Shown here one piece after another: positions 47,472 through 59,062 of a stretch of 64,000 nt of DNA. Positions within the stretch are counted from its first letter, which is position 1. Each line of letters starts with the position of its first letter. The stretch is from Bigelowiella natans CCMP2755 (Eukaryota > Cercozoa > Chlorarachniophyceae), in the NCBI GenBank assembly GCA_000320545.1, contig ADNK01002594.1, positions 1 through 64,000 of the forward strand, in the 5' to 3' direction. Position numbers and translations under genes: made by a program. The notes beneath the pieces were generated by a model. That model searched no databases and was not told where the DNA came from. It saw only the letters and a program-made list of their open reading frames with translations.

Positions 47472-48405
47472 ATGGCAATGACTCCAGCGAAGAGAAGGTT
47501 GATGCGCGACTTTCGTCGCCTTCAGCAGGATCCACCTCAAGGCGTAACAGGAGCGCCAGAAGAATCAAACATCCTCAAATGGAGTGCAGTTATATTCGGG
47601 TAGAAAGTTATGAATGACCACAGTTATATAGTATTTCCATCACACAAAAGAAGCCTTTATTCTTTAAAAAAACCATTAGTCCCCTGAAACGAATGCAATT
47701 GAGAGGTTTACTGTTTCGTAAATCTGCAAAGTTGTTGATCCTATTTATGGTGTAATTGAGCATCTGTGTGCTTAACATATGTGAATTTTGATGGAAAATA
47801 GACCTGATGACACCCCCTGGGAAGGTGGGACCTTCAAGCTGACCCTAGAGTTCACAGAGGACTACCCAAACAAACCTCCAAAAGTCGTCTTCGTTACCAA
47901 GATGTTCCACCCAAACAGTAATTAGAATTTCACCCCTTATTGACCAAAAATCAAGTTGAATGTGATGATCGAACTTGACTTTGTATTCGTTCTTTCTATT
48001 TCAGTCTATGCGAACGGACAGATATGCCTTGATATTCTCCAAAATCAATGGAGCCCTATCTACGACATTGCTGCTATTCTCACCTCGATACAGTCACTCT
48101 TAACCGACCCAAACCCTAATTCTCCGGCAAACGTAGAAGCCGCCAAGCTGTACCAAAGCAACAGAAGGGAGTATGATAGAAAAGTTATGAAGTTTGTAGA
48201 AGATAGCTGGGATGACGATGACGACGAGGATGATGATGAAGATGAGGATGAAGATGATGAAAAAGAGGCAACAGAAAAAGAGAAGGAAGTAGAGGCGAAA
48301 AATGCTGCTACTAGTTCAGCTGATGATCAAAAACAGGCGGAACAAAAGGAAGGAAATAATATGGCTGAAGAAAAATCTAGTAATACCCCTTCTTCGTCGT
48401 CGTGA
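47472..48405 (+). CDS. UBE2A/RAD6-like: Ubiquitin-conjugating enzyme E2, Rad6/UBE2A type, with long acidic tail
   Basis: Ubiquitin carrier acting with Rad18- and Bre1-type ligases on PCNA and histone H2B in model organisms. Three exons: 47472-47599, 47802-47917 and 48005-48405 (TGA), joined in phase, giving 214 residues. It starts [20 protein letters not shown]. The UBC fold follows with [16 protein letters not shown], the HPN motif (79-81), catalytic Cys89 in GQICLDIL, and NPNSPAN. The core aligns along its length with human UBE2A and ends near residue 150 (EDSW). Beyond it is an extra tail of about 63 residues, first almost pure Asp/Glu, then Lys/Glu, ending SSNTPSSSS. Yeast Rad6 also has an acidic tail, but a shorter one; animal UBE2A has none. 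The tail may aid histone ubiquitination, as in yeast (inference). Confidence 0.95.
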
Positions 48406-49032
48406 CCCTAGTAGTAGTATCGTAGGAGCTGGCAACCACATAATTACAATTACATGCAAAGGGTGAAATAGTCACATTAATTCATGAACTTAATAAAAGG
48501 CAGCGCTCATGCGTGTGGTGGATTGATGATTGCTCTGAATGTCGTATCATGTAGAGATAACGGGCGGCAGCACATGTCTAGACATTTATTCACAGCAAAA
48601 CCCCCTCAACATGCCGAAAGAGTGCAAAATCTTCATGCATGTACAATGCGCTCATCAAAGGATGCTAGCGCATGCGTTGATCATGTCAGCTGTACGTCCA
48701 ACAACTGTTTCTTTCCTATCGCATGCATGCATGTGTATGCTTCCATCAATTTTTGCGTCATGCGTGATATGTAACTGAGACGTCAACTGCATGGTATCCA
48801 GAAGTTAGCACGGTCAATGTCATTTGTGGTAGACTAGCACGCTACACATGATAGGCCCTAGCTGTGTACATTCCATCCCGGCATATGCTAGATGCGTTGT
48901 CGTTCATGAAACGGCAATGGCATCATTCATTGATCGAATCCAACATCTAGACATGACCGTGCCATGGCACAGCTGGGCAATTATGCATGAAATTTCTATA
49001 ATACTTGACCACAGCTACAACTTCGAGCTTTT
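48406..49032. other. Convergent intergenic palindrome island (UBE2A / DEP gene)
   Basis: 627 bp between facing stop codons. It contains ACATGTCTAGACAT near 48571, TGCATGTACA near 48636, GATGCTAGCGCATGCG near 48661, GCATGCATGCATGT near 48721, CATATGCTAG and GCCATGGCAC. No microsatellite and no supported gene. Confidence 0.6.
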
Positions 49033-50176
49033 TCAATCGCCATCTTTGACAAATCGATAGAATCTGAAATCGGAAAGAAGTGAAGGCCCAATACTGACAT
49101 GTTAATCATGCTGAATTTTGAGAAGGTTGAGAGTTAGCAGAATGTGGAGCAACACCATCTCACCTTCCGCTCGAGTCTTCGAATGGCTTCGATTGGTGTT
49201 CGGGATGCACCTCTTCTATCAATCCTAGTTCTCTCAGGAACTCTCCTATCACGAGGCCGTGGGTTCTGTCTGTTGCCCAACCCGAGCTCAACTATGCAGT
49301 AGCAGCAAAGAGATGGAGATAATAATGCACACGTACAGTTGAGATATTTCGCAGGAGGGTTGCAAAGGGAGAAGGGAAAGGATAAGTTGTTCGTGCACAA
49401 CGGCTCACTGACCATCCAGTCGCAGAATCCATTTCCCTTAAAGCACTGCTTATGCTTGCCCAAATGCATACGTCTAATGAAACCGGTCGATTATAATGAA
49501 GAAGTAAGTTAGATCACGAGCACTTCTCCATGATAATCTTGCAATTGTTACTGGCAATCCTTTACAACCACCGCTAATCTCCCCCCCGCCCCCTCCCTCC
49601 GTTCTCTTTTCCCCACAAAAAAACGGAAGAAACATATAATGGATTGTGGCGTTCACAAAAATTCGCAACAAACAACCGCACCTTTTCCTGTCGCGGATGT
49701 CCAAACCAGTATCCTGAATCAAACCATTTTCCACATTAACACACACTTTAATAAAACGCAGAAGCTAAAAACAAATTCGCATTTCAAAGACACTGCCTTG
49801 ACAGATCTCTTTGCTACGGACAGACAATTTGTACAAATTGCAGGCTCAGAAACTAATCGATGACAACCTTCGCTGTGAGACTGGCGAGAAGCTCTGGAAT
49901 CTTGCTCACGGGAAGTGGCAGCGGTGCCGATGACTCAAAGCTGTGGAGGGGGTACGAGAAGCGAGATGGACAAAAGAAAAAATTGAATAATGAAAAGCAG
50001 AGCTCTCTTTGTCATTCATAGAAGAAGAAGATGATGATGAAGAAGAAGGAGGAGGATAGGCTTACGCATGTGGGGAACGTGGTCGGACCATAGATCCCTT
50101 GGTTGAACGTCTCATCTTTCGGGATAACTAGCATCAAGGGCGACGGGAAGGGAGGAGAAGAATAAGAAAGGAAAGG

Positions 50177-50230
<54 letters not shown>

Positions 50231-50477
50231 ATATAAATTAGGAGTGAGAAGAATATTTGCATTCACATCCTCAAATAAACTCAGGGCGCATATATAAAAT
50301 GGCAGTACACCTTCGGTGTGCTCGGCGACTTCGAGCCTCTACTACGTCTACTGAAGTCCTTGCCCAGCTCTGGCCTCCAACTCCTAAAAGGAGGGGAACA
50401 GAAGAGAGAAAGAAAGAAACGAGATGGACAAGTTAGATAATATCTAGTTCAAAACTAACGAATTCTTTTTGGGCTAG

Positions 50478-50516
<39 letters not shown>

Positions 50517-51562
50517 TTATAAATACAGATAGACGTCTGGTCTGTATTTCATCATTTCCCCTCCTCTCTCTCATTGTCCTCATCTTCTTCATTTTCTTTT
50601 TCTTCTTAATCTTCTTCTTCTCCGACCTGGTGCCTGTGAACATCCTGAAGATCACGTTGGGAGGCTTTGCACTTGGGGTTTCACCTAATCCGGGAACCTG
50701 ATATCGACGTTGTCATTTGTTCGTAGAGGAGAAAAAGGCAGAGGGGGAGGGGGAGGAGGAGGAGGAGGAGGAGGAGGAGGAGTAAATCGCAGAAGGAAGG
50801 ATCGACGAAGACATACAGACAAGTAAAGAATTTGAGAGACCGTTTCCTCAGCCTTCAACTTGATATTATTCACTGCGTATGCGGCCGCGTGCTGGCAGTT
50901 CCCCGTGATGTGCTTAAATTGGCCCTAAGAATGATATGCGACGACAATAATAAAAAATAATGATGATGATGATGATGATGATTTTAAATGAATGACTTGA
51001 CTACAAAATATACGAAAGACATGCAATCAATCACCAGAAGATCTGCGCTACCTTTGTCATTTCAAACATGCTGTCCTTCGTATTAAGCACCCATTTCTGG
51101 AGGATTAATGGCATTTGGAAGTAAAAGACCGTATTTATAAGGGAGGAAACATATGGAGAAGAAGGACTTGTGGTGGCGCAATGCATTGCATTTTCATGCA
51201 AAAGCAAACGTCTTATCGTAAAGTAACAAAGGAAGCTCACGTTGTGGATCTCTTCAATCTTCTTCGCCTCCTCAGAGCCCCTGAGCAATGTTCTCAATTC
51301 AGTACACAGCAAAGGAATACAATAAGATACAATAGGTTTTCAGCGATACGGTATTATATAATCTTTCTTCGCCCCCCCCCCCCCCCCCCCCGGCCCTACT
51401 ACTCTTTCCTGACCTCCAAACTGCGAATCGGACGGGGGCTTGGTTTCCGTTTGTCATCGTGATTCTCCACGGCTTCTTCCCCTCATTGAAGGATATCGTT
51501 CTGTAATATGTGATCACCTGCGCAAGTAGAGCGAGAATGATAAAATAAGATATATTAATACA

Positions 51563-51599
<37 letters not shown>

Positions 51600-52419
51600 T
51601 GTGTATGTCTTATGTCTGAGACAGCTAGAGTTTGAAGAAATAGTAGCTATACTACTAATACTACTACCACTACTACAGTGATGGATGAAACTACTCCGTT
51701 GGGAAGTAGGAATGAGTAGGAACCATGGTTTGACCATCTTACACTATACATAAACCTGCTCGCTGTCATTCCAAACTTCATTGTGATCCTTTTGGCGGTA
51801 GTGGCGCACGGCGCACCTGAAACCACGCATATGATATTTGCATACATCACGGTTAATAAACCTTTCAAGATATATTATATGCAATGCACGCGCGCGCATG
51901 TGCGTAAATGTTAGAGGCACATATATTAGATTCAATCGAGTTCCTTCCCCTCCCAATGTATTAAGACTCACCATGGTTTCGCTTCAACCTCCACAAGATC
52001 CACCACGGTTTGGTGTATAATCTAACCATTGGATTGAGGGCAAATCTCAGAAATATGCATGTCTTATTAGCTTCAGAGAAAAAGAGTATCTTCTTCTTCT
52101 TCTTCTTCTTCTTCTTGACAACTACTCTCAGAAGAAGCACGGAGAAAGCGTGGCTATCTACAGCGTGGAGATTTATCAAGTAGCAATTTGCTGCTCTCTA
52201 CTACTCGATTGTTGTCCATCATCATCTCGGATTCACATCGATGATATACACATTTCCAAAATTTTCTGTGAATGCGGTTGCTGCTTGTATTTGAATATCT
52301 TCTTCTAGACTATTTAATTCTGCAACTATTATCGTTGTTCTGCTAAAAAGAAGATGATGTTTCTCAACCTTTCCTTGATCCCGTGTTTCGACCAAAACGC
52401 CACTGACACACACACACAC

Positions 52420-52466
<47 letters not shown>

Positions 52467-52837
52467 CTATATATTCACTATGGAGAGCAAAAAGCAGAAT
52501 CAGCATCTATCTACCATACTATACCTATGTGTTATGAGGCCTGTTTTCCTCACCAGTGGATGCGTGTACTCAATATTGTCCACCTGCACACACATAGTAG
52601 TCATTGCAGACGAATTTCGTTATTGTAGGGGGGTTTAAACGACGTTGTGATTTATGATGTACTCACTATGCTATTCATGTGTGTTACCTGGCTGATGTAG
52701 CACACGGCCATTGTTTCTTTGAAGTTTTCAATCTCCTCTTTGCTGGCCTTATCATCGTATCCGTCCAACGGCACGACTTTAAGGCCTGAGGAGGTTGGAA
52801 CGAGATGATGTATTTATGCAAAAACAATTGTAGCACG

Positions 52838-52879
<42 letters not shown>

Positions 52880-54005
52880 CGCGCGCGCACAGAGAAATAC
52901 AAATACAAATACAAATACAATTATATAGTTTGTGTGTGTGGTTGTGTGCGGCGATGAATCTGCGAGTAATTACTACCTTTCCACTTCTGTGATGGGTATG
53001 GGCTGCTGGGAGAGTCTATCTCGAGGCGTGGCTAATAGCACCCCACCGCAACAACAGCCAACATAAAACCCACGCAAGAACATATCATGAGTATAAGCAA
53101 AATGAAGGCGTGTGAGACTGTGCATCACGATGAAGTCCAAACATGATCATCCTCCTCCTCCTCCTCATCATCATCAGCGCCGTCGTGAGCGCCACTGTTC
53201 TCTCATTGCTTTGTTTTCGCATCATCAATCGCATCTGATCAAATCTCATCTTGGGGGTGTATGGTGATGTCCAACCGGCTTGTCAAGATCAGGGCCGGAT
53301 ATGCTCTGGATCAAGAGCTAATAGCAGTAGTAGTAGTAGTAGTAGTAGTATCAGGTAATAGTGAGACAGTCGATGATTCCAATGTGAATAATGATGCCTC
53401 CCCTCCCTTTCCCCATATTACTACTGCTACTTCTACTACTACTACTGTAAAACCTGACGGACTGAGAGAAGCAGCAGGAAACAATGATGACCTGTAACAC
53501 ATCACCATACACATAATGCTTCAATAAATACACAAGCTTTAGTTATTTTGGTCGTATTTACATGCACACACACACGCACACACGCACACACGCACACACG
53601 CACACACGCACACAATTAAATCAATGTTTGAAGTAATCGCACATACTCGGGAGTCCAGAGAGAAAAGTCGTTTTAAGCATTCTTTGGCCTTTTTTCACCT
53701 AAAATCGAAGGGGGATCCCCCAAATGGGGAGATCCCCCCCCCCCCCCCCCCCCCCCCCCTCTCATTTATATATATATTAAAAACTCGATCCAAATATCCA
53801 AATATTGATCCTGTTTTCTAAGCCTACAACGCACATAGTCGTCCTCCTCCATAGAGACTGCTACTTGTAGAGATGATGAAGAAGAACCATTCATAGCAGC
53901 GACGGAACCACCCTCTTCTTTATCTTCATCGCCTGTTGATCTTCCTTCCTTTAATTGCTTCTCCGTGTCCGTTTCCCAAAGGCCTCTCATTTCCTTTTCG
54001 AGTCC

Positions 54006-54084
<79 letters not shown>

Positions 54085-55053
54085 TTGCGTACCCACTATC
54101 AGATACACTTTCACACCGAAGAGCTTACAAAAAAAGAAGTGGTGATATGTTCATATTTCCGATGAGCGAATCTATTGCTAAAAGCTACGATATACTAGTA
54201 CTATCACCACCACTACTCTACTTCGACTACACAAGCATGCAATTCACACCTCTGATGTCCTCCTCATCAAGTTTGTAGACCTTCTCTAGGCAAGAAACAA
54301 GAACGTCAAACAACCGAATTGCATCGGTAGTTTTGCCGACATTTTCCATATCTCTGCCCTTGCTCATCTTCTTTGTTCTCTTTTCCTTGTTGATTCCTAT
54401 TTTCTTTTCCCCAATGTTCTTCCTTCTCTTCTCCCGCTGCTTTTGTGCGCTGAACTCGCCCAACCGAACGCACTCTGCAGCCGTCTGTTCAAATCATCGT
54501 TTAGAATGTGAAGTAAGGGCGGGAGGTGGGAGTCTGTGTGTCTCTGCTATTGTGTACAAATACTACCGCTGCTATGTGAAAGACCATGCGTACAGTTTCA
54601 TCGCAACATAAATGATAGGACAACTACTGCTATGGATAGTACTTCCACTATTGACAGCTGGCCACGATTTCGAACCAATGCCTCTAAGCTGTAAGTATAG
54701 TAGGAGGCAGTTGAGTCATAGTAAGATCCGCATGGTTCATGTACCATGATGCAATAGAATTGAAGGAACACTTGCAAGAAGGGAGAAGTAAATCAAAAAT
54801 CAAAAATGCAAAAGATAGAGGAGGAAACTTGGAGCAAACAATCGATTCGGACGTAGTCAGAATTTTGTCATTATCATCCCAATCCTCCCCATGTTGTCCC
54901 CCCCCCCCTCTCCCAGAAAGACCTTAATTCCCTGTCCAGAAAGTCTAAGGGGATGCCAGCGACGAAGAGCTAAGAAAAAGGAGAGGGGGTGGACAGAGAA
55001 GAATCAGAATGGAAACCAATATTCACAGAAATGAACTCAAGCAGCATATACAT
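49033..55053 (-). CDS. DEP-domain protein (C-terminal DEP), otherwise unidentified
   Basis: A many-exon gene. The C-terminal DEP domain is clear. ESSAPLPLPVSKIPELLASL (49.92 kb) splices to DTGLDIRDRKRCG (49.68), then KHKQCFKGNGFCDWM (49.43; the CF-G...WL core of DEP), LSSGWATDRTHGLVIGEFLR and ELGLIEEVHPEHQSKPFED (49.28-49.15), and FYRFVKDGD with TGA at 49033-49035. Junction phases agree. DEP domains bind membranes or G-protein partners. Upstream segments are not recognised: AVRHYRQKDHNEVWNDSEQ (51.78), VITYYRTISFNEGKKPWRI (51.5), HITGNCQHAAAYAVNNIKLK (50.88), VVPLDGYDDKASKEEIENF (52.75), and a basic/helical stretch with TTDAIRLFDVLVSCLEK (54.3). The proposed start (ATG 55053 or 55047, MLLEFIS then LFVAGIPLDFLDRELR at 54.95) is tentative, and the join into the 54.66 kb exon is unresolved. 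Confidence 0.65.
50179..50229. repeat. (GT)n(GA)n compound microsatellite
   Basis: Intronic. On the coding strand it is (CT)n(CA)n a short distance upstream of the VIPKDETFNQGIYGP exon. Confidence 0.9.
51371..51392. repeat. Poly-C run
   Basis: An uninterrupted C run of about 20 bases in an intron of the DEP gene. Confidence 0.85.
52408..52462. repeat. (CA)n(TA)n compound microsatellite
   Basis: CA then TA run. A second CA/CG-alternating run lies at 52838-52887. Confidence 0.9.
53562..53615. repeat. 8-bp minisatellite (CACACACG)n
   Basis: Six regular units of CACACACG at strict 8-bp spacing, unlike the pure CA runs nearby. Intronic in the DEP gene. Confidence 0.85.
53734..53760. repeat. Poly-C run
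   Basis: About 25 consecutive C, followed by a short (TA)n run. Confidence 0.85.
54007..54082. repeat. (CA)n(TA)n compound microsatellite
   Basis: CA run, ACATATACATG transition, then TA run. Directly next to an acceptor for the exon encoding LEKEMRGLWETDTEKQLKEG on the minus strand. Confidence 0.9.
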
Positions 55054-55339
55054 GAGAGCAGAGTCAACATGGGTTAGACATGATTTGCTCCCCAAACAAA
55101 CGAAAAGGACTCGTTGGCTTATATTTCCACCTTTACGATCTTCGATATTTCGAGCAGTGACTTCTGTACATTGTCCGAAGACGATGATGGCTAATGTGCA
55201 AGAGTAGAAATCAGGCCACCGTAGCGACGCTTGTGTGCGTGCTTTGAACGCACACACACGCACACACGCATACACGTACACAAGGAGAAAGAGAGCGAGA
55301 AGAAGAAATAAGGCAGAAAGGACGGCTGCGCCTCACAGC

Positions 55340-56381
55340 CTAAAATATCTTCCTGAGAACCTCTTCGTGGCCATCATTTCTAGCTGCTGCTGCTGCTGCT
55401 CTCTCGGAGTAATAATATCTCTTAGCTTCCTCTTGAGCAGTCCTTTCCGTATAGCCACACAGCGACACTAAGACTTTGCTGAGTCTGCACATCTCCAAAG
55501 AGCGCTGTTCGTTAGAATACAGGCAAAATAAGTACCATGAAGAAGAAGAAGAAGAAGAAGAAGAAGAAGAAGAAGAAGAAGAAGGAGTACACACAAAAAG
55601 AAACCTTTCCTTCGGGGCTAAAGAAGCGGAAGAGGATGGCGGGCATAGAATTAGCTCCTCTTGATTTGTGCCGACGACGAAGAACGTCCTTTTTCTCCTG
55701 AGAAGAGGGAAAACAACATCGCTCATCCTCCTCCTCCTCCTCACAACGGAATAGGCCCCTCCCTCACCAAACACAACTTCTCACTATAAGTCCCACGTTC
55801 CATACTCTTCTTTTGTACCATCACCATAGTTGCGTTGTCATCCTAGAAATTGCTCTCTTTCCCTACAGCAACAACTACTCCTACCACTCCTTTTTCCTAA
55901 TACTGTTACTACTGCTATTACTACTACTGCTACTACTTCTTTTACCTCCCCAGCATTAGGTTGGAAGCCATTATTCTCGGAAGTTGATGAGATGGGAAGA
56001 GCGAGCCGCATTGGGGTCGTGAGCTTTTGGGATGACGATTTGTTCCGTGCGGAGGAGGAGGTTGAGGAGAAGGGGGGGGGAATGTCGGTGGAAGAAGATG
56101 CGGAAGTGGCTAGTGCAGTTAGGTTGTTCGGGGACAGAGACGGTGAGAAGGGCTGCTGGGAGAATTGCCGCCGATTTGATGGTGTTGTGCCTTCTACCGA
56201 AGAGGTAGGCGAGTGCAGGGACAAAACCCTTTCAACATCCCTATGCATATGGATGATGGTGGTGAACGATGGAAAAAGATGGTGGTGGTGGTGGTGGTAG
56301 TCGTAGTTGTAGCGCAAAAAGATGTTTAGCAAGAAAGAAGAGACATTCACTCACAGAAATTGTGCATTGCTATTTCCGGCA

Positions 56382-56421
<40 letters not shown>

Positions 56422-56710
56422 ATAACAGCATTCATGTCGTCACGGCATGGTTTCAGCGCTAACCCTCCAAGCTCGCGGAAGGCATCTGCTGCTTGCATCC
56501 TAAGTTCTTCTGCCTTCTCCTGTGCCTGAAGAAGAAGAAGAAGAGAAGAAGAAGAAGAAGAAGATGATGATGAAAGTGATCGATCAATAACCTCGGACAA
56601 AAGTATGCATGTATTGTGGACGGGGGAGAATAGAGCATATAAGCAGCTGTTCATTTTCGTTCACACTGTTATCTGCGACGCGAATTGCCAATTTGGTAGG
56701 TGCCACACAC

Positions 56711-56753
<43 letters not shown>

Positions 56754-57591
56754 CACGCACACACAGGCACTAATTACACGGATTCTTAGCATACACATGT
56801 TTAATTTTGATTAGATGACTGATGATCTCTGTCTCTTAGAAGCACGCCGCAGCACCTTTTTCGCTGCCAAGCGTTGAAGCTTTGCAATTCTAATCTTCTC
56901 TAATCGCTCCCTTTCCCTTTCTTCTTCGAAGAATTTAATCCTGGCACACAACATCACACACGACGACTCAGCAAACCAAATGACTACTCGTTGTACATAT
57001 TCTTCTGACGGTAGGATTCATCCCATAATAGAACGATTTACACAATATATGTGTGCCCCTATTTTGTTGCGCGATCCATTATTTGCGTGCATGCCTATCC
57101 TATCTCCCACTTATGTTTCTCACCTTCTCGCGTCTGCGGCAGCACGATCGATATGGCCCTGACACATCATAATCACCATCATCATCATCATCATCGTCAT
57201 CGTAGCCAGGCAGCACCTGCTTGTAGGTTTCAACCACTTTGTAAGTGTCTTCTTCCTGAACCAATGCCCTTCGGAGAGCAATTTCAGCCTGACAACCGAC
57301 GTTGGAGAGGAGAGGAGAGGAGAGGAGAGGAGAGGAGAGGAAAAGAGGAAAGAGAAGTGAGAAATGTGAGGATAATACGGCTTTATATCGTCCCTGCCAT
57401 GTTGTTATCTATGCATGCAAAGTAGCATCCTGTCTCTTTCTAGCATGCAGCATGAAGGAGCGAATGAATGTCATCACCTTTCTAATGGCAGCCTTTTTCT
57501 CTATTATCTTCCTCTTCTTGATCATCTCTTTCTGTTTCTGCAACCATTCGAAGCTATTCTTTAGTGCATATTTTGACACGAGAAAACTATA

Positions 57592-57636
<45 letters not shown>

Positions 57637-59025
57637 ATAGAGTGCTTATCGTCCACCAGAGCACCTTTCTTAGGACTTTTTCCGCCGCCGCTCTTCTCGC
57701 TTTTACAGCTATTTCTACATTGGGTAGATATTGTCGTTAATATTGAATATGATGATGATAACGATGATCATGATGATAAGAGAAAATATAATAACTAGAT
57801 TAGGCTCGAAACGCATCATCTATATGTAAAGTGGTGGCCTACAGGTACAGAGAATTTGTAAAAATCGTTGCTTATTACCCTTCTTCTTCCGTTCTTGTTC
57901 GAGTCGCTGTGCCTTCTGCTTAGAGCGGTTCTTCAGTAGCTTCTTCAGAGCTTCAGCCCTCACCCTCCTCTCCTCCAGCGCCTTCTCTTTTCTTTTGGTG
58001 GGGGGGGGGGGGGATGAGTTTCATTTGATCAATTGATCTAAACTTTCAGAATGACATATACGATGTGAGAGATACACTGGATTATTCTTTTCTGATCGCA
58101 ATGCTTGAAGCATCTTGAAGCATTTCCAAAGCAGCATACGCATGTAATTAAGATATCCACACAACCAGTAGATCATGCTATATCATTATGTGTTTATTGT
58201 CTGATTTCCGACTTTTCACGTTCCATCTCTGCCTTCTTCTCTAACTTCTTTTTGAATCGAATGCGCTTCTGTACGCTTAGGGCCCTTTACATGAAATAAA
58301 CACACATACACACGCATATGCACAAAATCTTGAAACTATAATTTCATATCACTATATAGTATTTTTAGTTTCGAAAAAGACGAAAAGGAAAAGTTACAAA
58401 TACTGCTTTCATTTACAGTGTGAAACCCTAAGGAAGAGCTTGTTGCCATCTTTCTTTCCTCCTCATCACGACTTTTAACTCTCCTCCTTTTCTCCCATCT
58501 ACTTCTCTCCTTATTCACCTCATCTTAACGCGCTGTTGTACTCTCTCCCTCTCTGCATCGAGTTCCTCCTTCTTCGCGCCAAGATATATCTGAAGAAGAA
58601 CAAAGTTGCCAACATTGTGCCAACAGTCTTAAGTATACGGAAATCATGTAAAGAAAGAAGAAATGGATTTTGCGCGGTTTTCCCAGCGAGCGTGGAATGG
58701 TAGTAAGACCACGGTAGGTCGGTAGAAAAATGACCAAAGCTCTAATATTCTCGGTAGGTGACGGTTATGAATCGCTTGTAATTGCAAAACGAGAAGAACA
58801 ATGAAATAGCTTCAGAAGGGGCCATAGAGAAAGAGACCTGCAGCCACGAGTCTGTATCCCCCGGTAGGAGGACAAGATCTTCACTCTAAATAGCAAGAAA
58901 AGGAAGAAACGGGGAGAGGCATTCAGCGTGGTGATTAATAATGTTAGAAAGGAGATATGCTTTGCTTGTCTACAATTTACCTTGTCTTCACCATCTTCTG
59001 TTTCTCCTGATTACCGTAACACACA

Positions 59026-59062
<37 letters not shown>

